Shown one piece after another: positions 8,632-17,391 of a stretch of 64,000 bases of DNA; position 1 is the stretch's first letter, and every line of letters starts with the position of its first letter. The stretch lies in assembly GCA_023437305.1 (NCBI GenBank), contig JAEZGN010000010.1, positions 62,001-126,000 of the forward strand. Direction: 5' to 3'. The notes below the pieces were generated by a model. The model had not been told where the DNA came from. It ran no database searches and saw only the letters and a list, made by a program, of their open reading frames with translations. The stretch is from Bacteroidota bacterium. GTDB lineage: Bacteria > Bacteroidota > Bacteroidia > Bacteroidales > Dysgonomonadaceae. The translations under genes and the position numbers were made by a program.

Positions 8632-9624
8632 TTACGGAACTTCAATCTTATTTAAGATTTCACTTATTATTTCATCAGATGTAGTATTATTTGCCTCAGC
8701 TTCGTATGTCAAACCGATACGGTGACGCAATACATCATGACATACTGCACGTATATCTTCCGGAATAACATATCCTCTACGTTTGATAAAAGCATAAGCT
8801 CTTGACGCAAGAGCAAGGCTGATAGATGCACGCGGCGAAGCACCGAACCCGATCATACCCTTTAAAGATGTCAGACCGTTATCTTCAGGGAAACGAGTAG
8901 CAAATACTATATCAACAATATATTTTTCAATTTTTTCGTCCAAATAAACATCACGAACCACTTCGCGGGCACTTATGATTTCTTCTGCTTTCATTACCGG
9001 TTGAAGCTTACCATAATCTCCGGTGAGATTATTTCTGAGGATCAATTTTTCTTCTTCTTTCTTCGGATAGTTAATCACCACCTTCAGCATGAAACGGTCA
9101 ACCTGCGCTTCGGGAAGCGGATAAGTACCCTCTTGCTCAATCGGGTTTTGTGTAGCCATCACAAGGAAAGGAGACGGCAACTTGTAGGTTTTCTCACCAA
9201 TAGTAACCTGACGCTCTTGCATAGCCTCGAGCAAAGCACTTTGCACTTTGGCCGGAGCTCGGTTAATTTCATCGGCTAATACAAAGTTAGAGAACACAGG
9301 CCCATGTTTAACTAAGAATTCTTCAGTTTTCTGACTATAAATCATTGTTCCCACCACATCGGCCGGAAGCAAATCGGGTGTAAACTGAATACGACTATAT
9401 TTAGCATCTATAAGTGACGCCAACGTTTTTATTGCCAACGTTTTTGCGAGCCCGGGAACACCTTCCAGCAATATATGTCCATCAGCGAGCAAACCGATAA
9501 GCAACGACTCTACCAGATGCTTTTGGCCCACAATAACCCGATCCATTCCCATTGTGAGTGATTCGACGAACGAACTTTTGCTTTGAATTCTTTCGGTAAG
9601 CTCCCGAATATCAACATGTGCCAT
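8632..9624 (-). CDS. MoxR-family AAA+ ATPase
   Basis: This 330-residue AAA+ ATPase has Walker A GVPGLAKT (about residue 56-63), Walker B with VLADEINRAPAK, the sensor-1 segment ATQNPIEQEGTYPLPEAQVDRF split over the central region, and the C-terminal helical lid domain. MoxR ATPases are chaperone-like and usually act on VWA proteins encoded beside them, here BatA, BatB and the DUF58 protein. It is the first gene of the nine-gene minus-strand operon, and a good -7 element lies upstream. Confidence 0.94.
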   Translation of the reverse strand: MAHVDIRELTERIQSKSSFVESLTMGMDRVIVGQKHLVESLLIGLLADGHILLEGVPGLAKTLAIKTLASLIDAKYSRIQFTPDLLPADVVGTMIYSQKTEEFLVKHGPVFSNFVLADEINRAPAKVQSALLEAMQERQVTIGEKTYKLPSPFLVMATQNPIEQEGTYPLPEAQVDRFMLKVVINYPKKEEEKLILRNNLTGDYGKLQPVMKAEEIISAREVVRDVYLDEKIEKYIVDIVFATRFPEDNGLTSLKGMIGFGASPRASISLALASRAYAFIKRRGYVIPEDIRAVCHDVLRHRIGLTYEAEANNTTSDEIISEILNKIEVP

Positions 9625-9675
9625 ATTTTTCTTCTATTTTGAGTTTATATTGATCTTCATTTTTAGTAAGCACGA

Positions 9676-9683
9676 CAAAAATA
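9676..9683 (-). promoter_or_regulatory. Candidate -7 element of the moxR-bat operon
   Basis: On the minus strand this reads TATTTTTG, a full match to the Bacteroidetes TAnnTTTG element. It would start transcription about 45 nt before the moxR start codon. No clear TTTG element is seen at the -33 position. Confidence 0.5.
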
Positions 9684-9838
9684 GAAATGTTAAATCTTAA
9701 AAGCGATAATTCGGAGTTAAAAAAAATTAAGCAGAATGAAGTATTTAAAGGCCTAAAAATAAATATCAAAATGCAGATATAACATAAACCAACTTTTTAT
9801 ATTTTTATTTCTTAATTATAATCTAACAATCATATACT

Positions 9839-10501
9839 ATGGAAACATTACGCCCCAATGCACAACGTGCAAGAACTGCTATAAACTTAATCTGGATTAT
9901 GTTGGCAATAGAAGCTTTCGGATTTACATCAAGTGCTTTTCTGTCATGGATATATATAAGCCTTGACAATGGCGAATACGTTTCAGATGAGCTACAATTT
10001 GCGGGCACATTTCTGCAAGGCAGCTATGGCATTCTACTTTTGGCAGGATATACATTTTCAATAATAACATTTATACGGTGGTTTAGAAGGGCATATTATA
10101 ATATAGCCATCAAAACCGGGGCTACCAGCTATAGTGAAGGTTGGGCAGCAGGAGCATGGTTTGTTCCAATCATGAATCTATATGTTCCATATCGAATAAT
10201 GAAAGAATTATATGAAAAAACCGATCAATACTTGATATTAGAAGCCAACGAACCATACACAAACAGACTAGAGACAAAAAATATTGTTACATGGTGGACA
10301 TTGTGGATTATCTATAGTTTCTTGAGTAATATTGTGGCTCGCGTTACATGGCAAGCCGAAGAATTACCTCAGTTGATAAATAGCGAAATACTATCTATGG
10401 TTACATTCGGTCTTTTTGTACCGTTATGCGTTGTTACTGCGAACGTAATCAAAACCTATAGCCAAGCCGAAGATTTACTTTATGAAGCTAGCGCTTCTTA
10501 A
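9839..10501 (+). CDS. DUF4328-type membrane protein
   Basis: This 220-residue protein has about six hydrophobic helices and the conserved aromatic-rich segment YSEGWAAGAWFVPIMNLYVP at about 99-118, which is typical of DUF4328 family membrane proteins. Function is unknown for the family. It stands alone: the neighbouring moxR operon runs away from it, and 277 bp separate it from pgk. The start codon is the first ATG after an AT-rich leader. No catalytic motif is visible. Confidence 0.75.
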   Translation: METLRPNAQRARTAINLIWIMLAIEAFGFTSSAFLSWIYISLDNGEYVSDELQFAGTFLQGSYGILLLAGYTFSIITFIRWFRRAYYNIAIKTGATSYSEGWAAGAWFVPIMNLYVPYRIMKELYEKTDQYLILEANEPYTNRLETKNIVTWWTLWIIYSFLSNIVARVTWQAEELPQLINSEILSMVTFGLFVPLCVVTANVIKTYSQAEDLLYEASAS

Positions 10502-10689
10502 AGATTGCAACGAAATATAATTAAGAAAACAAAAAGACGGAATTCTCATTTTAATGACTCACAGAATGAGTATGCTATAATTTTATCTTTTTTGCAAACT
10601 CGAATTAACAAATCATCGAATTTAATTAATATTCTGTCAAATTTTACTATAATTTCATTTTTTCATAAAATATCTCTCACAGAATTTAG

Positions 10690-10697
10690 TATATTTG
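10690..10697 (+). promoter_or_regulatory. Candidate -7 element of pgk
   Basis: TATATTTG fits the Bacteroidetes TAnnTTTG element and predicts a leader of about 75 nt. The leader contains a small GC hairpin (GGGC-AGCA-GCCC, about 10714-10725) in otherwise AT-rich DNA. Confidence 0.5.
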
Positions 10698-10778
10698 TAT
10701 CACTTTAAAAAATGGGCAGCAGCCCCTAACAAAGCATTGATAATCAGTAATATTATTTATATTTAACTAAAACAAATC

Positions 10779-12041
10779 ATGATTACAATTGACAAATTCA
10801 ACTTTGCAGGCAAAAAAGTCTTTGTACGAGTTGATTTCAATGTGCCTCTAGATGCACAATTCAACATCACAGATGACACTCGTATTCGTGCGGCTATGCC
10901 TACACTAAAAAAGATCGTAGCTGATGGTGGTAGCCCAATCATAGCATCTCACCTTGGCCGTCCAAAAGGAGTCGAAGAAAAATATTCATTGAAACATATC
11001 CTAGCTCACGTATCTAAACTTCTTGGTGTAGATGTACAGTTTGCAAACGATTGTGTAGGTGAGGACGCCGGTGTAAAAGCTGCTGCTCTTCAACCGGGAG
11101 AAGCATTATTGCTTGAGAACCTTCGTTTCTATGCTGAAGAAGAAGGCAAGCCTCGTGGTTTGGCAGAAGATGCGAGCGATGAAGAAAAAGCTGCTGCAAA
11201 AAAGGCTATAAAAGAAAGCCAAAAAGAGTTCACTAAAACACTTGCTTCTTATGCCGATGTTTATGTAAATGATGCTTTTGGTACCGCTCACCGTGCACAT
11301 GCTTCTACTGCTCTTATTGCAGATTACTTCGATGCTGAACACAAAATGTTCGGTTATCTGATGCAGAAAGAAATTGACGCTGTGGAAAAAGTATTGAAAG
11401 ATACAGCACGTCCGTTCACTGCTATTATTGGTGGTGCTAAGGTTTCTTCAAAGATCGATATCATCGAAAACCTATTGGATAAAGTAAACAATCTTGTTAT
11501 TGGTGGTGGTATGGCATTTACTTTCATCAAAGCGGCAGGTGGTAAGATTGGAAATTCTCTTGTAGAGAATGATAAGCTAGACCTTGCAAACGAAATTGTA
11601 GCCAAAGCTAAAGCTAACGGAGTACAATTGGTAATTGCTAGCGATGCTAAAATAGCCGATGCTTTCAGCAACGATGCTAATACTGAAATATCAGAAGCTA
11701 ACGCTATCCCTGACGGATGGATGGGATTGGATATAGGTCCTAAAGGCGAAAAAGAAATTGCAGATGTACTTATGGCATCAAAAACCATTCTTTGGAATGG
11801 CCCTGTAGGTGTATTCGAATTCGACAACTTCGCTCAAGGAACAAAAGTAACTGCCGAAGCTGTTGCTGCTGCTACCAAAGCCGGAGCTTTCTCTCTTGTA
11901 GGTGGTGGTGACTCTGTTGCTGCTGTAAATAAGTTCAACCTTGCAGATGAGGTATCTTATGTTTCTACAGGTGGTGGTGCTTTACTTGAATTCATCGAAG
12001 GTAAAGTTCTTCCGGGAATCAAAGCGATCAGAGGATACTAA
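10779..12041 (+). CDS. pgk: Phosphoglycerate kinase
   Basis: This cytosolic glycolytic enzyme transfers phosphate from 1,3-bisphosphoglycerate to ADP. The 420-residue length is normal for Bacteroidetes. Recognisable elements are the N-terminal RVDFNVPLD, the substrate loops ASHLGRPKG and LENLRFY, the FGTAHRAHAST segment, the hinge/nucleotide region ILWNGPVGVFE and the C-terminal LVGGGDSVAAV. The gene is monocistronic, with its own -7 element and a strong hairpin terminator just after the stop. Codon use looks like that of a highly expressed gene. Confidence 0.98.
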   Translation: MITIDKFNFAGKKVFVRVDFNVPLDAQFNITDDTRIRAAMPTLKKIVADGGSPIIASHLGRPKGVEEKYSLKHILAHVSKLLGVDVQFANDCVGEDAGVKAAALQPGEALLLENLRFYAEEEGKPRGLAEDASDEEKAAAKKAIKESQKEFTKTLASYADVYVNDAFGTAHRAHASTALIADYFDAEHKMFGYLMQKEIDAVEKVLKDTARPFTAIIGGAKVSSKIDIIENLLDKVNNLVIGGGMAFTFIKAAGGKIGNSLVENDKLDLANEIVAKAKANGVQLVIASDAKIADAFSNDANTEISEANAIPDGWMGLDIGPKGEKEIADVLMASKTILWNGPVGVFEFDNFAQGTKVTAEAVAAATKAGAFSLVGGGDSVAAVNKFNLADEVSYVSTGGGALLEFIEGKVLPGIKAIRGY

Positions 12042-12068
12042 GATTTTGACTAATCAAATAAAATATGC

Positions 12069-12100
12069 AAAGTCCGTATAATATTATGCGGACTTTTTTT
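12069..12100 (+). terminator. Rho-independent terminator of pgk
   Basis: The stem AGTCCG/CGGACT, extended by flanking A/T pairs, encloses an AT-rich loop and is followed by a run of seven T residues. It begins 27 bp after the pgk stop. Confidence 0.85.
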
Positions 12101-12132
12101 ATCTTTATTCTAAAATAATCAAAACAAATGTC

Positions 12133-12456
12133 ATGGCTAAAAAACTATTACTTTTAATTTCTTTCAGCATGCTCCTGTTTTCATGTAGCACATACAATAG
12201 CATGAAAAATGCGGACAAAAACATCAGGAATATTAGCTTGGGAATGTCTCAACAACAAATTATCTCTATCATGGGAGATGAGTATGAAGTTGTAGAAGCT
12301 AAAGACAATATCACAGTATGGGGCTATAAATCGTTCGATGAAGGGATATATAAATTACGATTTATAGATGGCAAACTATCTGAATGGAATAAAGTATGGC
12401 TAAATAAGTATGAATTTGAAAATAGACCAATCACCTCCTCTGATATCTCTAAATAA
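12133..12456 (+). CDS. Small outer-membrane-type lipoprotein, SmpA/BamE-like fold
   Basis: This 107-residue protein has a lipoprotein signal peptide with lipobox LLFSCS (lipidated Cys at residue 18). The mature part contains ISLGMSQQQIISIMGDEYEV and a following beta strand pair (ITVWGYKSFDEGIYKLRFIDGKL). The 'GMS..qi...G.P' pattern is the hallmark of SmpA/OmlA (BamE-like) two-layer folds. Members often act as small envelope-assembly lipoproteins, but this protein is short and its role is unknown. It lies between two hairpin terminators, so it forms its own transcription unit. Confidence 0.75.
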   Translation: MAKKLLLLISFSMLLFSCSTYNSMKNADKNIRNISLGMSQQQIISIMGDEYEVVEAKDNITVWGYKSFDEGIYKLRFIDGKLSEWNKVWLNKYEFENRPITSSDISK

Positions 12457-12460
12457 TAAA

Positions 12461-12496
12461 AAAACACCTTCAGACTGTTTATCCGAAGGTGTTTTT
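12461..12496. terminator. Bidirectional hairpin terminator
   Basis: Perfect 11-bp arms (AAAACACCTTC and GAAGGTGTTTT) enclose a 13-nt loop, with A-rich sequence on the left and T residues on the right. It can serve the small lipoprotein gene on plus and the GH3 gene on minus. Confidence 0.85.
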
Positions 12497-12527
12497 CAGT
12501 TATAATTATAATGTTTAAAAAAATCTA

Positions 12528-14801
12528 TTATTTTACCAACTCGAATTTACTTGACTTCACATCTTGGCTATTTTTTCCAATCATAACTTCAAACATACCC
12601 GGTTCGCAAACATAATCTATATCATAATTGTAGAATTTCAACTGATCGGCAGTAATTGTAAACTTAACTGTTTTTGTTTCGCCTGCTTTCAAGAATATTT
12701 TTTCAAACCCTTTCAGTTCTTTCACAGGTCTTGAAATACTAGCAGCCTCATCTCTAATATATAATTGTACTATTTCATTTCCATCTTTATCTCCTGTATT
12801 CGATACAGTTATACTAGCCTCTATACTTCCATTCTCATTCATCTTATTTGAGTTGAGCTTAACATCACCATACTCGAAGGTAGTATAACTAAGTCCGTAT
12901 CCGAATGGATAAAGCGGCTCATTAACCTCATCAATATAATTTGCTTTAAACTTATGAGGCCCGTCTTTTACATAAGGTCTACCTGTATTCAGATAGTTAT
13001 AATAGATCGGAATCTGCCCAACTGAGCGTGGGAAAGTCATCGTTATCTTACCCGATGGATTGTAATCGCCAAATAAGATATCAGCAACAGCATTACCGGC
13101 TTCACTACCCGGAGCCCACGCCTCTACTATGGCAGCACAATTTTCATCTTCCCATGTTAATGTAAGAGGACGTCCGTTGAATAACACCAATACTACAGGC
13201 TTACCTGTTTTCACAAGCTCTTTAAGCAATGTTTTCTGATTTTCGAAGAGATCAATATTTGTTCTTGATGCAGATTCTCCACTTTGACTATTTCCTTCAC
13301 CTAAAGCAACTACTACAACGTCAGACTGTTTTGCTACTTCAACGGCTTCTTTTAGTAATTCTTCCGGAGATTTAGGATCTTTGGATACAAAAGGGAAACC
13401 ATAAAAGTTTGATTTGTCGAAAATAAATTCATCGTCAACTATATTTGCTCCTTTTGCATATACTACAGTAGCATTATTGCCTACTGCTTTTTCAATACCT
13501 TCTTTTAGCGTTATCGAATATTTCTTATCAGCAGTAAGCGCCCAAGTGCCCATCATATCATATTGTGAATCCATAAGAGGACCTACTAAAGCAATTTTCC
13601 CTTTTTTCTGCAAAGGCAAAGTTTGGTTTGCATTCTTCAGTAAAACTGTAGATTGTCTGGCAGCCTCACGAGCCAAAGCTCTCGATTCAGGTGTTACCAA
13701 TGGCTCTCCTACGCGCTTCAAATAGCGGAATGGGTCTTCAAACAAACCAAGTTTGTATTTTGCTTCAAGTACTCTTCTACAAGCGGCGTCTATGTCAGCT
13801 TGTTTTACAACGCCCTTTTTCACTAATCCGGCCAACTTGGTTAAGAAAGCTTCTCCAGCCATATCCATATCTACTCCTGCATTCAGAGCTAAACCGGTTA
13901 CTGTTTCCAGATCTCCCATACCATGATCTATCATTTCGTTGAGAGATGTAAAGTCAGTAACAATAAAGCCATCAAAGCCCCATTGCTTTCTCAACACATC
14001 TGTTAGCAACCATTTGTTTCCTGTAGCAGGAATTCCTTCTACCAAGTTGAAAGATGTCATCAAGCTTCCTGTTCCTGCTTCTACTGCTGCTTTATATGGC
14101 TCCATATAGTAGTTAAACATCTGAACCCTACTCATATCCACAGTATTATAATCTTTACCCGCTTCCGATGCACCATATAGAGCAAAATGCTTTACGCATG
14201 CCATCGCTGTATTATCAGCACTAAGATCATCACCCTGAATACCTCTGATCATTGCTTTTGCAACAAGTCCGCCAAGATACGGATCTTCGCCTGCACCTTC
14301 AGCCACACGTCCCCAACGAGGATCGCGAGATATATCTACCATTGGAGAATATACCCAATTTATACCTGTACTGGTAGCTTCTACAATAGCTCTACGTGCA
14401 GTTTTCTCAATTAAAGCCGGATCCCATGTACATGCAAGAGCTAACGGAATAGGGAATATAGTTTTGTAGCCATGAATAACATCCAATCCAAAAAGAAGAG
14501 GAATCTTCATGCGTGTTTGGGTAGTCACTATTTCCTGAGCCTTTTTCTGTTCTTCGGGGCTTATAACATTAAGGAAAGCTCCGAGTTGGCTTTTTGTCAG
14601 CTTTTCATTTATATTTTCTGTAAAAGTAGTACCTGTCATCAGAGCAGGAGATGCAGCAAGATTTAACTGCCCCACTTTCTCTTCAAACGTCATTTGCTGC
14701 ATCAGATTATCGATAAACTGATTCATCTTTACATCCTCTTTGTTTTGACTATACATGCACAAGGATAGTCCCCAAAGAGTTAATAATAAAATTTTTCTCA
14801 T
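12528..14801 (-). CDS. bglX: GH3 beta-glycosidase (BglX type)
   Basis: This 757-residue family 3 glycoside hydrolase has a signal peptide (about 1-18), an N-terminal TIM-barrel domain with KHF (K204-H205) and the predicted nucleophile D283 in GFIVTDF, a C-terminal alpha/beta sandwich with GEGNSQSGESASR, and a fibronectin III-like domain (about 650-757). Length and order match periplasmic BglX beta-glucosidases. It probably cleaves oligosaccharides imported by the outer-membrane protein encoded 24 bp upstream; substrate (glucoside or xyloside) cannot be told from sequence alone. It is the second gene of an operon whose promoter is flanked by candidate NrtR-type operators. Confidence 0.92.
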   Translation of the reverse strand: MRKILLLTLWGLSLCMYSQNKEDVKMNQFIDNLMQQMTFEEKVGQLNLAASPALMTGTTFTENINEKLTKSQLGAFLNVISPEEQKKAQEIVTTQTRMKIPLLFGLDVIHGYKTIFPIPLALACTWDPALIEKTARRAIVEATSTGINWVYSPMVDISRDPRWGRVAEGAGEDPYLGGLVAKAMIRGIQGDDLSADNTAMACVKHFALYGASEAGKDYNTVDMSRVQMFNYYMEPYKAAVEAGTGSLMTSFNLVEGIPATGNKWLLTDVLRKQWGFDGFIVTDFTSLNEMIDHGMGDLETVTGLALNAGVDMDMAGEAFLTKLAGLVKKGVVKQADIDAACRRVLEAKYKLGLFEDPFRYLKRVGEPLVTPESRALAREAARQSTVLLKNANQTLPLQKKGKIALVGPLMDSQYDMMGTWALTADKKYSITLKEGIEKAVGNNATVVYAKGANIVDDEFIFDKSNFYGFPFVSKDPKSPEELLKEAVEVAKQSDVVVVALGEGNSQSGESASRTNIDLFENQKTLLKELVKTGKPVVLVLFNGRPLTLTWEDENCAAIVEAWAPGSEAGNAVADILFGDYNPSGKITMTFPRSVGQIPIYYNYLNTGRPYVKDGPHKFKANYIDEVNEPLYPFGYGLSYTTFEYGDVKLNSNKMNENGSIEASITVSNTGDKDGNEIVQLYIRDEAASISRPVKELKGFEKIFLKAGETKTVKFTITADQLKFYNYDIDYVCEPGMFEVMIGKNSQDVKSSKFELVK

Positions 14802-14825
14802 GATCTCTATCTATTTAATATTATA

Positions 14826-17177
14826 TTAAAATCTGTATTTAACCCCAAACTCGGCGGTAAATGGACGGATATAAGTCGCACCTTGTATAGTCCCCGCTAC
14901 TGCATTCGCCTGTTCTTGATTATACAAGTCTGTTCCTCCGATTGTACCACCAATACCTTCTTGGTTAAGCAGGTTCACAAAATTGGCATAAAAATCGAAG
15001 TGTCCTTTGTAGTTTATATTCAAACCTCCAAATGTTTCCCAATGGCCTTTATAATATAAGTTATTTGGTAAGTTTGCATATTGCTTACTATAATAACGAC
15101 CACTTAACCAAACTTTTGCATTTGTATTTTTATCTATTCCAAACGAATAGCTAGGATCGATCTCGAGTAAAAATTTAGAAACTACAAGTACATTTTTATC
15201 GTCAAACTTTACAGGCTCCGGAAGCATTGCTCCACTCGGAAATTTAGGATTGATCGAATAGTTTTTGTAAACAGGATCTTGTAATGTCACTAAAAAGTGA
15301 AGGTTGAAGTTTTTTAAAGAATTATCGAAAAACTTAAACGGCGTGAACATAAAGTCTGTTGTCCATCCCAATGTTTGAATGTCGTAGTAAATAACTGTGT
15401 TAGCACTTTCATTTCCTAATTTCAAATCCATACGTCCAACATAATTATTTTTACTGATGAATGTACCTTTCGATACCAGTTCAACTAGCGGGTGATTGAA
15501 GTATAGACCTAAACCTCCACTCAACACCGTATTTTGTTTGGCATCTACTTCATATTGACCTGCATAGCTTTCCAAGTGAGGAGATTGTCTGTTATATCCC
15601 GCCTCCGCTAAAAATCCAAAGCTATTTGTTAGTTTATAAAGAGCATCAGCATTTAAAACAAGATTAAGATAATCATCATTTATTGCTTTATACTTAGATT
15701 TATCTTTAGAAAAAGTACCATCAGCATTACGAGCTGTTACAGCAAGAAGATCTCCATTCTTATTATATCTCGGGGCATAAGTTCCCTTAACTTTTTGCCA
15801 TTCCACTCTCGCACCATATCCCATATTAAAATGGGAACTTATATTCCATCTATCAGAAAAATATAAAGCCAATTTTCTTTCATATCCACTATCATATTCC
15901 GATCCGCTATTATACATCTCGTTACCGACAATGCTCTTGATTTGTCCGTATTGATCGAATTGGAATATCTGACTAGAGTTATCAACAACCTTAGAAGGAT
16001 TCTCTCTTACATCAGTAAAGTATGTTGAAGTTTTTGTAGAATATTCCCCCGGATTATACATAGCACCCATCAAGCCCATATTAAAATTATGCGTACTAGT
16101 CTTTTTATTCAGATTCAACACTCCTGATAAAGTTTTTATAGTCATTTCGGGATTAGAGAACAACCAATGTTGAATACCGGCACTACCTTCCACAGGCGTA
16201 CCATCCGTATAACTATAACCTGTAATATCGTGCGCACCCAACAGTACCTGGATCAATTGAGAGCCCTTGGTTTGTGATAATTTAAATGTATAGTTTAGTT
16301 TCCAATTATTATCAAATTTGTTTTCTCCAATGAGATACAGTTCATGCGTTTTCCATTTATTTTGGTCAAACATATCTTCTTCAATCATATTTCCCGAATA
16401 TATGTCTTTCATCCATACTTTTCCTGATTTTTCAAAAAATGAAGATCGTCCAATTTTCACACCCGGAATTTCCTTTATACTACCATCACCATTATAGTAA
16501 AAGGGACTGAAGCCTAAAGATATTCCGCCTGTATTCATATATTTATACATTACACTTATTTTATCTCTCCCTCCATTATATTTCTGGGTCAATGCTCCTT
16601 TAAACATTTGAGTCTGGTCACTATAGTATTTTTTGAAAGGGACATCTAATGTTCCGGGATCATAATTAAGATAAAATCCGGCAGCAAAAGAAAGTCCATT
16701 TTTATTGATCGGAGCACTTATAGCACCGGTGGCTTTCATCAAACCATAATGGTTTCCTGTAATATCAAAATTACCAAAAACCCTATCTGTACCCAGATTA
16801 TCATACGTAGCGATAGAAATACCGACGTCTCCCGTACTCAATGCTGTTTGATTTAAATTAAGAGTCTCGAAACCTATGGTTGATGCATCTAAACGCCATG
16901 CTCTAGTAGGGAGAACAGGCCAGTAGAAATAAGTTACAGGCAATCCATTCTCTACAACCGATGTGCCGGCAACGCCCGCAGGCAGTCCGATATTTACCGT
17001 ACGAGGTCCGGTACTGCTACTGGCATTCAACATCATGTTTTTTTCATCTTTCTTAGCATCGGCTGAAACAGTATCTTTTTTTAAAGCCTCAACCTTTTGC
17101 GCATACATTGTTGTAGTGCCCAATAAGGATAGTAATATAGCGATATATATCCCTTTTTTGATCTTATTTTTTCTCAT
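14826..17177 (-). CDS. TonB-dependent receptor-like outer-membrane barrel
   Basis: This 783-residue secreted protein has a signal peptide (about 1-26, ending MYAQ), a plug-like N-terminal region (about 60-170) and many alternating beta strands, ending in RPFTAEFGVKYRF, a typical outer-membrane barrel terminus with final Phe. It lacks the N-terminal CarboxypepD_reg domain of SusC proteins, and no susD gene is nearby. It is first in an operon with the GH3 gene, so carbohydrate uptake is likely. The final 40 residues resemble TonB-dependent receptors. The ligand is unknown. Confidence 0.82.
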   Translation of the reverse strand: MRKNKIKKGIYIAILLSLLGTTTMYAQKVEALKKDTVSADAKKDEKNMMLNASSSTGPRTVNIGLPAGVAGTSVVENGLPVTYFYWPVLPTRAWRLDASTIGFETLNLNQTALSTGDVGISIATYDNLGTDRVFGNFDITGNHYGLMKATGAISAPINKNGLSFAAGFYLNYDPGTLDVPFKKYYSDQTQMFKGALTQKYNGGRDKISVMYKYMNTGGISLGFSPFYYNGDGSIKEIPGVKIGRSSFFEKSGKVWMKDIYSGNMIEEDMFDQNKWKTHELYLIGENKFDNNWKLNYTFKLSQTKGSQLIQVLLGAHDITGYSYTDGTPVEGSAGIQHWLFSNPEMTIKTLSGVLNLNKKTSTHNFNMGLMGAMYNPGEYSTKTSTYFTDVRENPSKVVDNSSQIFQFDQYGQIKSIVGNEMYNSGSEYDSGYERKLALYFSDRWNISSHFNMGYGARVEWQKVKGTYAPRYNKNGDLLAVTARNADGTFSKDKSKYKAINDDYLNLVLNADALYKLTNSFGFLAEAGYNRQSPHLESYAGQYEVDAKQNTVLSGGLGLYFNHPLVELVSKGTFISKNNYVGRMDLKLGNESANTVIYYDIQTLGWTTDFMFTPFKFFDNSLKNFNLHFLVTLQDPVYKNYSINPKFPSGAMLPEPVKFDDKNVLVVSKFLLEIDPSYSFGIDKNTNAKVWLSGRYYSKQYANLPNNLYYKGHWETFGGLNINYKGHFDFYANFVNLLNQEGIGGTIGGTDLYNQEQANAVAGTIQGATYIRPFTAEFGVKYRF

Positions 17178-17233
17178 ATTTATGTTAAAACATTATAGAT
17201 TAATTTTATTAAGTTTAAATCAACTTAAGATGG

Positions 17234-17246
17234 TGTGTTTAATACG
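17234..17246. promoter_or_regulatory. Candidate operator YGTR-N5-TACG, copy 1
   Basis: TGTG-TTTAA-TACG lies 5 bp downstream of the -7 element of the barrel/GH3 operon, covering the predicted start of transcription. This position suits a repressor. The preceding bases TGG are also shared with copy 4. Confidence 0.6.
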
Positions 17247-17251
17247 CGATA

Positions 17252-17259
17252 CAAAAGTA
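17252..17259 (-). promoter_or_regulatory. Candidate -7 element of the barrel-GH3 operon
   Basis: On the minus strand this reads TACTTTTG, a match to TAnnTTTG. It sits between two candidate operators and predicts a leader of about 68 nt before the barrel gene. Confidence 0.55.
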
Positions 17260-17275
17260 TGTAATAATATTATAG

Positions 17276-17288
17276 CGTACAATATACG
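17276..17288. promoter_or_regulatory. Candidate operator YGTR-N5-TACG, copy 2
   Basis: CGTA-CAATA-TACG, within perfect 5-bp inverted arms GCGTA/TACGC (17275-17289). It covers the -33 region of the barrel promoter and lies 42 bp centre to centre from copy 1, about four helical turns. Confidence 0.62.
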
Positions 17289-17325
17289 CCAATACAAATT
17301 AACATGTTATACAACACAAATTGAG

Positions 17326-17363
17326 AAAAAAAATATCCAAACATGAAATAAACATGTTTGGAT
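17326..17363 (-). terminator. Terminator of the NUDIX regulator gene
   Basis: Perfect 11-bp arms (ATCCAAACATG and CATGTTTGGAT, 17335-17345 and 17353-17363) are followed on the minus strand by a T-rich run. It lies 29 bp after the regulator's stop codon. Confidence 0.85.
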
Positions 17364-17391
17364 ACACATAACTGATAGCAAAATGATTATA

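Noticed and set aside
10505..10708. 67-residue open frame between the DUF4328 gene and pgk
   Set aside because: AT-rich low-complexity translation, no signal or motif, and it overlaps the pgk promoter element.
11014..11827. Several minus-strand frames opposite pgk
   Set aside because: Shadows of the highly biased pgk codon usage; pgk itself has full-length family motifs.
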